Shown piece after piece: positions 1-10,119 of a stretch of DNA of 64,000 bases. The first letter of the stretch is position 1. Each line of letters starts with the position of its first letter. Under the pieces are notes generated by a model that saw nothing but the letters and a program-made list of their open reading frames with translations, did not search any database and was not told the DNA's origin. The stretch is from NCBI GenBank assembly GCA_964036045.1, contig OZ038379.1, forward strand, positions 111,980,611 through 112,044,610, in the 5' to 3' direction. The stretch is from Eutreptiella sp. 'Long Island Sound 2002' (taxonomy: Eukaryota; Euglenozoa; Euglenophyceae; Eutreptiales; Eutreptiaceae). The translations under genes were made by a program, and so were the position numbers.

Positions 1-663
1 ATTTTTGACCCCGTCCCAGAAATAACAGGAGTATTCATATCCAATGAATTTTTCTCAGAAGAAGGAGGGGCCCTGGTGATGTCCTTCAGTGCAGATGAAG
101 ATCACCAGTGGCTCTCCGAGGGGCACCGCACAATGCTTCATTTCGGATTCAGGTACAATCCAGAATCAAAAGAAGTTGAACCCTTTGAACCGACCCCTCC
201 TGAGTTTACTCAAGCGATTGGGCTACGGGCATTCTCTGCCTGCGCCCAGGTCCTGCCTTCCTCTCTCTTGTGCCCCAATATGTGGTCAGTGGCTCGATAC
301 GAGCCTGGCAGTGGCCTGAGGAGCCACGTGGACGTCCCTCAGCTAGACCCTTATGTCCTGGATGGCTCCTTTGGGTCAGGTGCGGAAATGGTTTTCGAAC
401 CGCGTCCCCTCCCCGGATCCACCCTCTTTAAGAAAAGGCAAAAAGTCTTCCTACAGCGCCGCAGCCTCCTCCTATTTTCTGGGGAACCCCGCGACAAGTG
501 GAAGCACCAAATCCCAGCTCGCGACTATGACACAGTGGAGAAGCAGCGCATTCCCCGAGACTCCAGGGTATCCCTTGTCTTCCGTCACACTGATGTAGGA
601 ACGGACCTCCATACGACATCCTCAGAGCCCCCTGACCCAGGGCAACATGAGACGAATCAATGA
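1..663 (+). CDS. LINE A ORF1: AlkB-like 2-oxoglutarate/Fe(II) dioxygenase domain (5' truncated)
   Basis: The frame is already open at base 1, so the N terminus is outside the window. The beginning (GVFISNEFFSEEEG-like, nt 30-75) matches the ALKBH8-type entry to the fold, followed by HFGFRY (about nt 140). The metal and co-substrate ligands are all visible: H-x-D in SHVDVP (about nt 320-335), the distal His in WKHQI (about nt 500), and the RxSxxxR-type end SRVSLVFR (about nt 565-590). AlkB enzymes oxidatively remove methyl groups from nucleic-acid bases such as 1meA, 3meC and, in some homologs, 6mA. A TGA at 661-663 ends the frame. The next 650 bases continue the same frame with Cys-rich coding, so the stop probably truncates a longer ORF1. 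The substrate is unknown. Confidence 0.85.
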   Translation: MFDPVPEITGVFISNEFFSEEGGALVMSFSADEDHQWLSEGHRTMLHFGFRYNPESKEVEPFEPTPPEFTQAIGLRAFSACAQVLPSSLLCPNMWSVARYEPGSGLRSHVDVPQLDPYVLDGSFGSGAEMVFEPRPLPGSTLFKKRQKVFLQRRSLLLFSGEPRDKWKHQIPARDYDTVEKQRIPRDSRVSLVFRHTDVGTDLHTTSSEPPDPGQHETNQ

Positions 664-1317
664 AGATACAATCGGCGTCACCCTTCTGTGCACACGAGAC
701 GTGGTCTTCGCTTTAAGACCCCGCATACCCTCGATCACCATTATTGCACGTTCTCAGGCATGGCAAGGCCATCGCTCTACCACTCCCCCTGTGCGTAACA
801 TGAATTCCTTAACCCCTGTGACCGCCAGGTATGCCCTGACCGGGCTGATCTGTGCTCACTGTGTACCAGACCACAAAGTCCTGTGGTTCCCCTTGTGGGA
901 AGCTCTGATGAGTCTACCGACTGCTACCCATCCCCATATTCTTTCTGCCCCCCTCCTACCCGTCAGTGCCATCGCAGGAGAAGTAACATCAGACAGTGTC
1001 AAGAGGTCCTCGCCCGTGTGGGCGTGCACGGTGCCCTCCTCACCGCCACCGTCTCTCGCATCGCGGAGATTCTCCCTGTGGAGCAAGCACACATCAACCC
1101 GAGAATATTGGTCCCAGACACAAGTATCTCTACAGACCTGGCTATACACTCCTCTCTTCCCGCTGCATGTGACACGGCCCTACACCACTCGCCCAAAGCA
1201 TACGCACAAGCACTTCACTCACGTATTTCTGCACTAGAACAGTGCGACCCCGACCCCTCAATACAGAAGGAGGACCCTGCCCACATACCAACGCTTCTGA
1301 CACAGGACTCCCCATAG
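664..1317 (+). pseudogene. LINE A ORF1 C-terminal part, Cys-rich putative nucleic-acid binding region
   Basis: Same reading frame as the AlkB domain, separated from it by TGA 661-663 and interrupted once more by TAA 796-798. After that stop the frame is open to TAG at 1315-1317. It begins with a cluster of cysteines (CDRQVC, then C-x2-C in CSLC, then further C residues and CHRRR, nt 817-1000). These resemble gag-type or plant-L1 ORF1 zinc fingers, but the spacing is not a canonical CCHC knuckle. The rest (nt 1010-1317) is unrecognised. An alternative frame, 647-1237, overlaps the AlkB stop by 17 bases but lacks recognisable content. I infer one ORF1 protein of AlkB plus fingers. Confidence 0.5.
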
Positions 1318-1395
1318 GGCGCCCGCTGTTCCTCCATTCGGACACCCTCCTTCCCCCCTCCCCCCCAAGTGCACTAGCCCCTCAAGCCTAAACGC

Positions 1396-4300
1396 TTGCG
1401 CCGCCCCCCCCCTTCTCTTCCCTCCATCCCGGCCATCGGTGTCGTGTCCTTCAACACGGCAAAGAGCCAGAACACGCCCGCCTCAATTTTGCACTTCCTA
1501 AACGAGGGATATGACATTATACTCCTTCAGGAGCTAAACTTTCCCCCTCTCCTCCCACAGCGGTACGCCTTCGGCAATGACCGCGCTAAAGTCTTCTCAA
1601 ATGTCTGCGGCCACGAACACGGGGTGTCGGTCATTGCAGGCCCGCGCATCGCGAGATATACCGGCTGTGTCCCGCCCAGAGACAGCGACGGCCTTATCTG
1701 GGGTGCCAAAATATTCTATCCGGAAGAAACTCCCCTGCACGTCTTCTCAGTTTACTCCCTCCCGGTGCGCACGGGGGCCCCAGCTCCGTACCGAGACACC
1801 ATAGAGCGAGTTCTTGCTTCTTATTTCAACGATCATCCCAATCACATCCTGGGGGGGGATTTTAACTGCGTTCTGGATCCCGTACCTGACCAGCACAGCT
1901 TGGTTGATCTACATGAGTGGCACTGGCTCGCGGGGGAGGTGGAATACCTCCAATCTAGGTTGGTGGACACTTTCAGGTCAGAGCACCCCTCCCTCAGGCA
2001 GTATACCCGCTACGCAAGCGACCGCTGGGACAGCGAAGCAAGGCTGGATTACATCTTTGCGTCCCCTCGCCTTGTGTCACACTTTTCCCTTCTAGATGTG
2101 TCGGTCGTCACGGACTACACCATCTCTGAACACCACCCAGTGGCTGCGGTCTTGCAGTGCCCCTCCCCGATCCTTCTCTCTCAGCCCCCACTCCCCCCTT
2201 GCATTTTTCGGAAGCTTTCTAGTGACGAAAAGCAACAATTCTCCAACAGCGTACGGCTTATCTCTGACTGGTGCCGGGACCTCCAGGACGCCCCTGCCAG
2301 GGCCCCATTGAAAGAGATCATTGCCGCCACTGATTCCCTCCTTATGCAGGTTGGGTCTGCGTACCACAAAATCACGCGTCCGAAACCACAGCGCACGGAC
2401 CAAGAGGGCTACGGCAAGCTCAGGAAATTATTACGCTCACCCCCGCGTCCTTCTTCCCCGGCATTTCCCGAGGACATTGCGGAAGTTCAGTCCGTGGTAA
2501 ATACCTTACGGTCCTCGGACGAAACCAAAGCGAAGAGAAAGCTTCACAGTAGTCTGGTCCCGGGGGTCCAGATGAAGAACACTGTTGCTCGCACCCTCTG
2601 CCCTAAAGACCTTGAGCCTCTCGTAGTCAGAGATCCAGCCACCAAAGAGCTCCTGACTGACCCGGCAGATGTGGCTAAATTTTCTGGGGACACCCTGCTT
2701 CATCTCGGAGGGCATCCAGATTACGCCCCCCCCCAAGACTTCGTCGACGAGGTCCTGTCCCACTCGCCCACATGCCCCGTTTCTGCCAAGAACGACCACA
2801 TACCTCCTGTGACCTGGCAGGGATTCCAGAACCACTTAAAACACAGTAAGCCATCAAAAGCCAGGGGACCGGACAAAACAAACAACTACATCCTGGCCCT
2901 CTGTCCGGAACCCATTCAACGTTTTTTCCGATCCATTTTAGACCGCTTCCTCCATTCGCCGCTGCCGCCGCACTGGCTATGCGCGGTAATATGTTTACTT
3001 TATAAACAAGACGACCCTTTCTCCCCCTCAAACTACCGTCCTATCGCCCTCTTAAACTGTATTTACAAACTCTTGGCCACCTTAGCCTGCAAACACCTGC
3101 GCGCTCAGGCTTTTGCACACGACATCCATTCAGAAATCCAGCACGGTGGCCTTCCCGGCCACCAATGCGCTGATCATCTGTATCATCTCAAAGCCCTTTA
3201 TGCAAAGTCGAAGAAGAGCTATTCGCTGTTCATCGATTTCAATAAAGCCTTTAATTCAGTGCCTCATGGCACACTCTGGACCGTCCTCGAACGGGCAAAT
3301 TTTTCTACTTCCACAATTTCTCTCATAAAGCAACTATACTCCTTCCCTCAAGACAGCCCCATCATCAATGGCCGCACTCCCCACGCATACCTCCAAACCA
3401 GGGGCCTCCGACAAGGATGTCCCCTCTCCCCCCTACTCTTCATTCTCTATCTCAACTCCCTCTTCCACCATTTTTTTGCCACTGTGCCCCCCCCCCGGGC
3501 AAATACCCGCACTAGCCACCACGCTTACATCGACGACATCCTGATCAGAAGTGAGGACGTCATCTACATCCAAAACAGTCTCAACTACTTCGATGGGCTA
3601 GCCAGGGACTGGGATCTGGACATAAATGTGTCTAAGACCGAAGTCCACGCCAATGGCACAGCCCCCCAAAAGGAGTTTCTGACACCCAGGGGCTCGGAGT
3701 TCCTCACGTACAACAAAAAAACGGGTCGCCAGCACACATGCTATAAATATTTCGGGGTTTATCTTTTTACTTGCCACCAAGCAAAGGGCCTGTTTCACAT
3801 GCTCAAGGCCGAGATCCAGAGTTATTTTCCCTGGCTCTCTCCCTTGCTTCTTACACTTAGTGAGAAGGTCCGCCTGACGAACTCTCAGCTGGTCCCAGCA
3901 CTCGCCTGCCGCTTAATCACCCACTCTCTTTCCCCGGAACCAGCTCGAAAAGCTTCAGTCACTCATCTGGGCAGGAGTTGCGTCTCGAAGCAGCACACGT
4001 CTAGTCTCCCCCAAAAACCATTTCGAGGCTCGCCCAAAGGGAGGGTTGGGAATGAAGTTCCTACCGCACAGCGTCCACGCTGCCACCGTGAACTATGGAT
4101 TACGGGCCCTTTGCGGCCTTGCCCCAAAGCCAGTTGGCCCCCTGTACGTCCAGTCTTTACTCAGCTCCAACCAGAGGGCCTCGGACCCGGTGCAAAACTC
4201 TTTTATGGACTCCATCCATGCCCTAGGCATATCTTTCCACAGCATAGGCCCGTGGAGACCCACTGCTATTCAGGATCTAACGCCAGGTACCCGGCTAACC

Positions 4301-4406
4301 GTTAGGTTCAAATCAGGACAGGCCACAGGAAGAGTAACCGAGGCCACCTCCAAATCGGCCAACATCTCGTTCCACGACGGGGTCTACTCAGTGGATACCC
4401 ACACGT
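1396..4406 (+). pseudogene. LINE A ORF2, first half: AP-like endonuclease and reverse transcriptase
   Basis: The apparent start at 1396 is TTG; the frame follows ORF1 after 78 bases. N-terminal exonuclease-endonuclease-phosphatase domain: VVSFNTAK, ILLQELNF (catalytic Glu), GGDFNCVLDP (nt 1852-1881), RLDYIF and SEHHPVAA (nt 2040-2150). RT follows with KARGPDKTNN, NYRPIALLNCIYK, the motif-A run SLFIDFNKAF (nt 3225-3252), RQGCPLSPLLF (nt 3410-3440) and the active-site box YIDD (nt 3526-3537, usually YADD or YVDD). A frameshift near 3931-3944 moves coding to the second frame (QLEKLQSLIWAG onward), which runs to the A1 insertion at 4406/4407. This protein would nick target DNA and copy RNA by target-primed reverse transcription. 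Confidence 0.9.
4402..4406. repeat. Target site duplication, left copy (CACGT)
   Basis: CACGT lies directly before the AG of the 5' LTR and recurs directly after the 3' LTR (15633-15637). Five-base duplications are normal for Ty3/gypsy integrases. Confidence 0.95.
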
Positions 4407-5172
4407 AGTAAGAAAAAGTGCGTTTCCAATGCTTTGAGGCATACTCTAGTTGTATTATGGATGCACTGAGCATCCAGGCATTTCCAAAAGTGGTGATAAC
4501 ACATTTTGACCTATGGAACCAAACACCCAATCAGGATATGGAGTGGACCCCTTAATCCCCTTTCAATGTGAGGCAAATCATCTTTTCCTGAGTTGACTGA
4601 GAACTGACATATCCAAGGCAGAGCCTATGAATTTATCTATGTTTTTCCATGAATACTTAGCTGTCCTAGTGGTATGCACCCTAGGGGGCTGGGCACCTCT
4701 TTTTGAGAGGTCCTGGGTTCAATTCCTGGTCAGCCTAGCTAAGTAGGAAGATCCCATGTGACATGGCAGTGACCTCATCGCCACATGCCCTGCCACCTCA
4801 GCACATATGGGACCTAAAACAAAGAGTGCACATCTCCTGAGATGGCACTATGGAGATAGAGTGACCATAGGGCAGTTTTGCAATTCTTTTCCAAAACATT
4901 TCAGCTATCCTTGTGAATATGCATTCCGATTTGACCTGAGTTGCAGTTTCTGTGAATATCCTTTCATCTTTCACTGTTCACACTGCAGCCCTTCATGCTT
5001 AGATCCTGATTCTCTTCTCCTTGCACACCTCTGGCTTGGGCTATCCACGATTTACTGTATTTCAGCAAACAAAAGCTTTTCATCTCCAAACACAAGCAGC
5101 AGGAAACCCTACACCAGCAGCAAGCAGCAGGAGAGACAAAAACACAGTGTTGAAACCACTATAAACCTTTCT
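4407..5172 (+). repeat. A1 5' LTR (766 bp)
   Basis: Begins AGTAAGAAAAAGTG and ends CACTATAAACCTTTCT, so its termini are AG...CT, not the usual TG...CA. It matches 14848-15632 across its length except for a block of about 20 bp present only in the 3' copy (after GCATTTC) and scattered substitutions. It carries a tRNA-like module at 4660-4734. No TATA box was assigned. Confidence 0.95.
4660..4734 (+). other. tRNA-like module inside the A1 5' LTR, with Pol III B-box match
   Basis: A 75-base segment. Its ends GCTGTCC and GGTCAGC pair at 6 of 7 positions like an acceptor stem. GGTTCAATTCC (4716-4726) fits the RNA polymerase III B-box consensus GGTTCRANTCC. ACCTCT/AGAGGT around TTTTG forms a perfect 6-bp hairpin just before it, in the place of a long class-II variable arm. 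TAGTGGTAT near the start is a weak A-box. The anticodon arm does not fold convincingly, so this is a tRNA-derived (SINE-like) sequence and not a working tRNA gene. Confidence 0.5.
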
Positions 5173-5185
5173 GGTAGCAAGAGGC
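5172..5185 (+). promoter_or_regulatory. A1 primer binding site, initiator-Met-tRNA-like
   Basis: TGGTAGCAAGAGGC starts on the last base of the LTR. It fits the complement of the 3' end of eukaryotic initiator Met tRNA (TGGTAGCAGAGG) with one extra A. The same place in A3 reads TGGTAGCAGAGA, closer to the tRNA, which supports the assignment. Confidence 0.75.
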
Positions 5186-5272
5186 AGTCTGTCTCTGCGC
5201 ACCGGCAGCAACCCCGCGCCGTACATCCAGTGCGCCGAGTACAGGCACATATAAGCAGAAGGGCGACTGAAG

Positions 5273-7718
5273 ATGGACACAAGGAAGGAGGACGCCGACG
5301 TGAAGACAGCGCCAGCGCCTGAGGCACCGGCAAGGCCAGCACCTGGCGATGTACCTTGTAAGCCCTTACATGGGCCAGCGGAAGCGGCTGAGGACTCGCT
5401 GGATGGACTCCAGACGGCCTTCGGGGCCCTGTGAGTCGAAGAGGTGGTCCCTCAGCCTGTGAAGAGGAAGAGGGAGAGCGAGAAGGATGCTGGAGACGAA
5501 GCAGACGAAGGAGAGGAACAAGGGCAAGACCTGACGTATGACCCTACCTTCGAAGGCGCACCAAGCGCTTCTGGCCTCCACGCATCACCCCCTCCTATAA
5601 CCACCACACTCCCAATTCCAGACCCAGGCGCCGCAACATCCACTCCCATAACCAACCTGCCTATGGCAGAGGGCACAGGCTTTACTGGCATGCCTCCCTA
5701 CCCCGCCTATGGTATGAGCCCACCTACCACTGCGCTCCCTGAGGCAACTACTGCCAGTGAGCCGGTGGCTTCCAGCTCTGCGCCGCGATGGTATGCGGCT
5801 GAATATCCCCATCCACTGCCCGCTACTGGAACCTATGAGGATGTTCCTGGGTATGCACCTGGGTATGCAACCTTGAGTGGGTTGAGGACATGACCCGGGT
5901 CTCTTGGAGGCAGGAGTAGAGGATCGGGGAGATCCTCCAACGGGTCCCTGACGCGGCCGGAGATCAACGAGGTGCTCCGAGGAGCCACTTCAAAAATCGT
6001 GGGCGACCTCACTCGAGAGATTCGAGAGAAACTGGAGCCCCTGATGATACCGCCCCAAGCGTCACCAACCACGGTGGGAATGTCACCCCACCGACTACCG
6101 GCCAACCACCTGGCGGCAGGGTTGACAAACACCCTGGGGAGCCTGAGGAGTCGACCGATGCCGACTCCTGCAGCTATACTGAGAAGTCCTTTCGTACCGA
6201 GAACGGCCCAGCCGCCCTACAGCCACGTGACGAACTCTACGAGGGCCGAGCTGGACCGGCTGGGGCTGACAGCCCTAAGGGCAATGGTGGACGTGGAGCC
6301 TTATGGCTCTAGTGATCTAGGCGGAGACCCCTCCGATGACGAACCGCCGTGGATGACTTCTACTTCGCCCTCGGAGGACGATGACCCGGAGGACCCCGAG
6401 GACCCAAAGGGGAAGAAGAAGAAGAAGAAGAAGAAGAAGAAGACCCGACGCCCTGAGGGACGCAGGTCTCAGGAGGCGAAGGCTATTGCCACCTCCAAGA
6501 TCGTGGTGAACCTGCCTGAGTTCACAGGCAAGGATCTCAGCGAGTTCGCTGAGAATTTTGGCCGGTTTCTCCGATTGACCAGCCAAACCCACGCTAGTGG
6601 GCGAGTTAAGTGCGATCTGCTCCTGCAGTGCTGCAAGACCAAGTACCTGGAGAAGCAGGTCAGGCAGATCGTGACTAACTCCGCCACCTTTGCCGATGTG
6701 TTGGTTGCCCTGGAGAGGCAGTGCCCGACCTACGAAACCCACCTCTCCATCAGGGCCGAGATCCAGAACCTGCCCGTGCTGCCCAACAACCCCAAACCTG
6801 GCAGGGTCTCTGAGCTGTTGGCTGACCTGGATCACCTACAGCAGCGACAACCTGCTGTTCTGGTTGGTGGCCAAGCTCCCTGGAGAGCTATGGGACGAGT
6901 GCCGCTCGACGGCGGAGCGCAAGGCTAGATCCCTCCGCTACGAGGATCTATGCGTGCTACTTCTGGAGCTGGCGCTGGAGAAGGAGAGCGACCAGCACTT
7001 GAACAACTACCGTCCTGGAGGAGGAGGTTCTGGAGGGTCCCAACCTGGGCAGGGGACTACCCCCAAACACGCCCACGCCCATATCATCGAGAACGTGAAG
7101 GAGCTATTCTGGGGTGATGCGAGAGACGAGCAGGGCCACCTGCAGCACGCCCCTGACTGCGAGCAGCGAGACTGCTTCGTAGTCCAGGGGAAGCAGCAGG
7201 AGAAGAACACCGGCGCCAAAGCGAAGCTGCCGGATCATTACAGGTGCACCATCACGTGTGCAATCTGCGGGAAGCGGCAGCACTACGAGGATGAGTGCTA
7301 CCATAAGCAATGCCTATCGGCGAAGCTTAAGGGTGAAGATCCTGGCAAAGGCTCAGGCAAAGTTGGAGGCAAAGGCAAAGGCAACGACTCCGGCAAGGGC
7401 AAGTCGAAAGGACGTGGTCAAGGGCAAGACAAGGGTCAAGGTGGACGAGGAGGAGGCGCTGACCGCCAGCCCGACAACAAGAACAAGGACAAGAACGGAG
7501 GCAACCCCAACCCTAATCCAGGGGGGAACTCCGAGCCCTCTGGAGGGCGGTCTGGTCCTACCACACGCTCACAAACGCAGGCCCAGCAAGAACAAGGAGC
7601 CAAGCGTGAGCATGAAGGTGGTGATGACGGCAACGCTAAGAAGAGGAGCCGTTTCATGAGGATGGCCCGCAAATTGCGGAACAAGGGGTTCGAGGTGACC
7701 TGTCCCGCAGAGTTCTGA
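5273..7718 (+). pseudogene. A1 gag: Pro/acidic N terminus, capsid-like domain, CCHC nucleocapsid
   Basis: ATG at 5273 aligns with the A2 gag start. The frame is broken by TGA at 5432-5434 (Ser in A2) and TGA at 5891-5893. A capsid-like helical region follows (nt 6480-7000; LPEFTGKDLSEFAENFGRF, KYLEKQVRQI, ALERQCPTYET). A frame change near 6835 lies inside it. Downstream is a CCHC knuckle C-x2-C-x4-H-x4-C (CAICGKRQHYEDEC, nt 7258-7299), preceded by an H..H...C....C cluster. Then comes a Gly/Lys-rich tract (nt 7330-7500) likely to bind RNA, and a KKRSR basic patch. TGA at 7716-7718 separates it from pol in the same frame. An in-frame AAG run encodes about 10 lysines near 6413-6444. Confidence 0.85.
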
Positions 7719-10119
7719 CGGGGACGCTCTGGTGGCACCCAAGACCTGGTGTTTTGGGTACGTATCCGACTAGGGGGACGCGAATACCTGGGGATATTGG
7801 ACACTGGCGCCACCATATCTATAGTGGCCAAGAAAGTTTTACCTTGTGGAAGCCTGAAGAACACCATGACCACCGCTGCTATACGCATGGGGGATGGACT
7901 TGTGGTGCACAGCTGCGGGGACTGTGAAGTGGAGGTACCTATGGGCTCCCGGACTATCGCCGGTCGGTTCTATGTGATGAACACCGAGGCCTTCGAGTTT
8001 GTACTGGGGACTGACTTCTTCTTACAGCACTCCCAGATACAATCCCTGACGCTGCAAGCGCCCTACCTCCTCTACGTGGACCACGGCAGTGGCAGAGAGT
8101 CTGTGCCACTGGAGCAGTCGGAACATACCTCGAGTTACCTTAGGCTATCGAAGGAGGAGCCCTCGAACATGATGACGGCCTCCAAAACTGAGGACTATCA
8201 ACTATTTGGGGAAGTCCTAGACCAAGGTCTGAAGGAGTTGGGTTACTCTCGAGAAGACCTGAGTGTGGAGTTGTTCGCCAGCGACAAGCAGCATGTACTG
8301 GACCTCTACTGCAGCAAGGGGAAGAACTGCAGCTACAAATTTTACTGGCCCTCTTTCGGGATGTCCTACGGGAACCCCAGGTTCAGTGAACTGGGGAAGG
8401 TGCTGACCAAGGTGGCCTTGGAACGTTCCCGTATGGTCCTGTGTTCCCCCGATTGGGGAGCCCAAGGGGGCAACGAATACTGGCGAAACCTCCAGGACAG
8501 GCTGACTATCAGCTCTGTTCGGTTACCTGATGAGGCAATCTACGTGCCTCTGGGTCGCAAGACGCCTATTGGGGAACCCGGATGGGGGCGTATGCTGAGC
8601 GTGGTGGACGGAGGTCTTACCTCCATCCCCTGGGAGGATCTGGACCCGACTCTGGTCCAGGCTATACAACGAGAAAGCGACGGACTCGCCTTGGGTGACT
8701 TGAAGGATTGCCTACGACCTCAAGATGCTGTTGAAACTACACCCGGAGGAGATGAGTACGTCGTGACTGACACCAACGCCCCCAACTCTCCCTGTCATGT
8801 ACCTGTTCCTGATGGAGTCTCTCAGTGTGGACTATCTGAGCTACCTAGCTCTATCTACTCAGATGACGAAAATGAGCACGATGCCTTCTTCGTGCAGACC
8901 TGTGTGGAGGAAGTTGAGAACGCCGAGTACGTCGCCCCACTGAAACCCCTACTCTCCATGAGGGTGGAAGACCCCGTGGACGAGGAGCTGGAGCCTCGAT
9001 CCAGGCTCAGGGAGTATGTGGATTCCAAGAGGAAGTTGGTGGCGAAAAAGCTATGCTACGCGAAGCCTACCCGCAGCTCATGGCCACTGAAGCAAGGACG
9101 TATGAGAGATCTATCCCAATTGAAGGAGGACCTCGAACAGAAGATCACCACCTGGAAAAGGGAGGTAGGTCTTAAGCTCATGAAGATCGTGTGGGGCGCC
9201 CATGTGAGGACACCAGAGGAGGACGACCTCTCGGAGGAATGTGTATGTGAACCCCCTCGAGCGTGCCTATGTTGCCATCGTCCACCAGAGATGGTTGAAC
9301 AAGACCTTCTATATGCCTACCAAGGGCTGAAGGACACTACCACAGGCGAAGAGTCGGTGGAGGACCACCTCCCGACATCTATTACTCAGGGGGCAAGCAA
9401 CTTACACTCTGACGAGGACATGGAGGACAAGATCAAGGTATTGGACCCGCAGGTACAGAAGCTTATAAGGACCTATCTGGAAGTGTTCGGAGAACTACCC
9501 CCTCCAGCCTCATGTGACAAGCTGGTACAGATGGACCTCAAGCTGAAAACCGAGTTCGTGGGTCACAAGATCCGGAGGAGACCCTATCCAGCTCCTAAAG
9601 AGCAGGCCGACGAGATCGAGCGACAGATACAAGAATGTATCGACGCTGGCCTAGTCCTGGAGTACAAAGACGGGGACTACTGCCTACACTGCAGCCCCTG
9701 TTTGCTGGTGGCTAAACCTGGGTCTACAGCCAAACGGCTGGTAGTGGACTACGGAGAGCTGAACAAGAAGACGCTGAACCACTCAGGGTCCATTCTCAAT
9801 ATGGAGTCTACCCTGGAGAAGATAGCCTCCTGCCGCTACAAGACCAAGATGGACAAGAGGAGCGGATTCTGGCAAGTGGACCTAACGCCCAACGCACAGG
9901 AACTACTGGCCTTCATCACCCCTCAGGGGAGGGTGTTCAAGTGGAAGGTCATGCCGTTTGGCGTGGCTAACGCACCCGCTCTGTTCCAAGAGCTGATGAA
10001 CAAGATCTTGTCCATCCTACGAAGGAGACCTAAGGTGCAGGAGCTCGTATCCCCTGGTGCCCAGATGGAGGCTCACATCGACGATGTATGCCTCCGGACC
10101 AATACCCAGGAGGATGCCA
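7719..10119 (+). CDS. A1 pol, first part: retropepsin, methyltransferase-like segment, linker, reverse transcriptase
   Basis: Continues the gag frame after TGA 7716. Retropepsin: FWVRIRLGG, the catalytic LDTGAT (nt 7797-7814) and VLGTDFF (about nt 8000-8020). The methyltransferase-like segment spans 8265-8510. A roughly 950-base acidic linker follows, with a Cys cluster C-x-C-x5-C-x-C-C-H (nt 9241-9280). RT: YPAPKEQADEIERQIQECID, RLVVDYGELN, MDKRSGFWQVDL (motif A), FGVANAPALFQELM, and the active-site box HIDD (nt 10074-10085), where gypsy RTs normally have YxDD. About 34 bases are missing at 10117 relative to A2, which shifts the frame directly after the active site. The protease would cleave the polyprotein; RT copies the genome. 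Confidence 0.88.
8265..8510 (+). other. N6-adenine-methyltransferase-like segment between protease and RT (A1)
   Basis: About 80 residues: VELFAS (8265-8282), a conserved Y-C-S, an aromatic stretch, GNPRF (8370-8384), LTKVALERSRMVLC, SPDWG (about 8445) and a closing YW (about 8477). The pattern D/E-LFAS...YCS...NPPF...LxKV...VxxxPxW...YW resembles the phage Dam family and the methylase-like segment described for DIRS retroelements. The NPP(F/Y) would be the target-base loop. In A1 the second Pro is Arg, so this copy may be inactive; A3 retains NPPF. No SAM-binding FxGxG motif is seen. The family assignment is inference. Confidence 0.5.

Noticed and set aside
647-1237. 196-codon frame overlapping the AlkB stop as a separate LINE gene
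   Set aside because: The Cys-rich coding is in the AlkB frame; this frame shows no recognisable content and overlaps it.
4660-4734. A functional tRNA gene
   Set aside because: B-box and end pairing fit, but no convincing anticodon arm; it lies within an LTR and is repeated with it.
4807-5322. 171-codon ORF spanning the A1 LTR end and leader
   Set aside because: It crosses the LTR, primer site and gag start in a different frame from gag, and is not conserved in A2.
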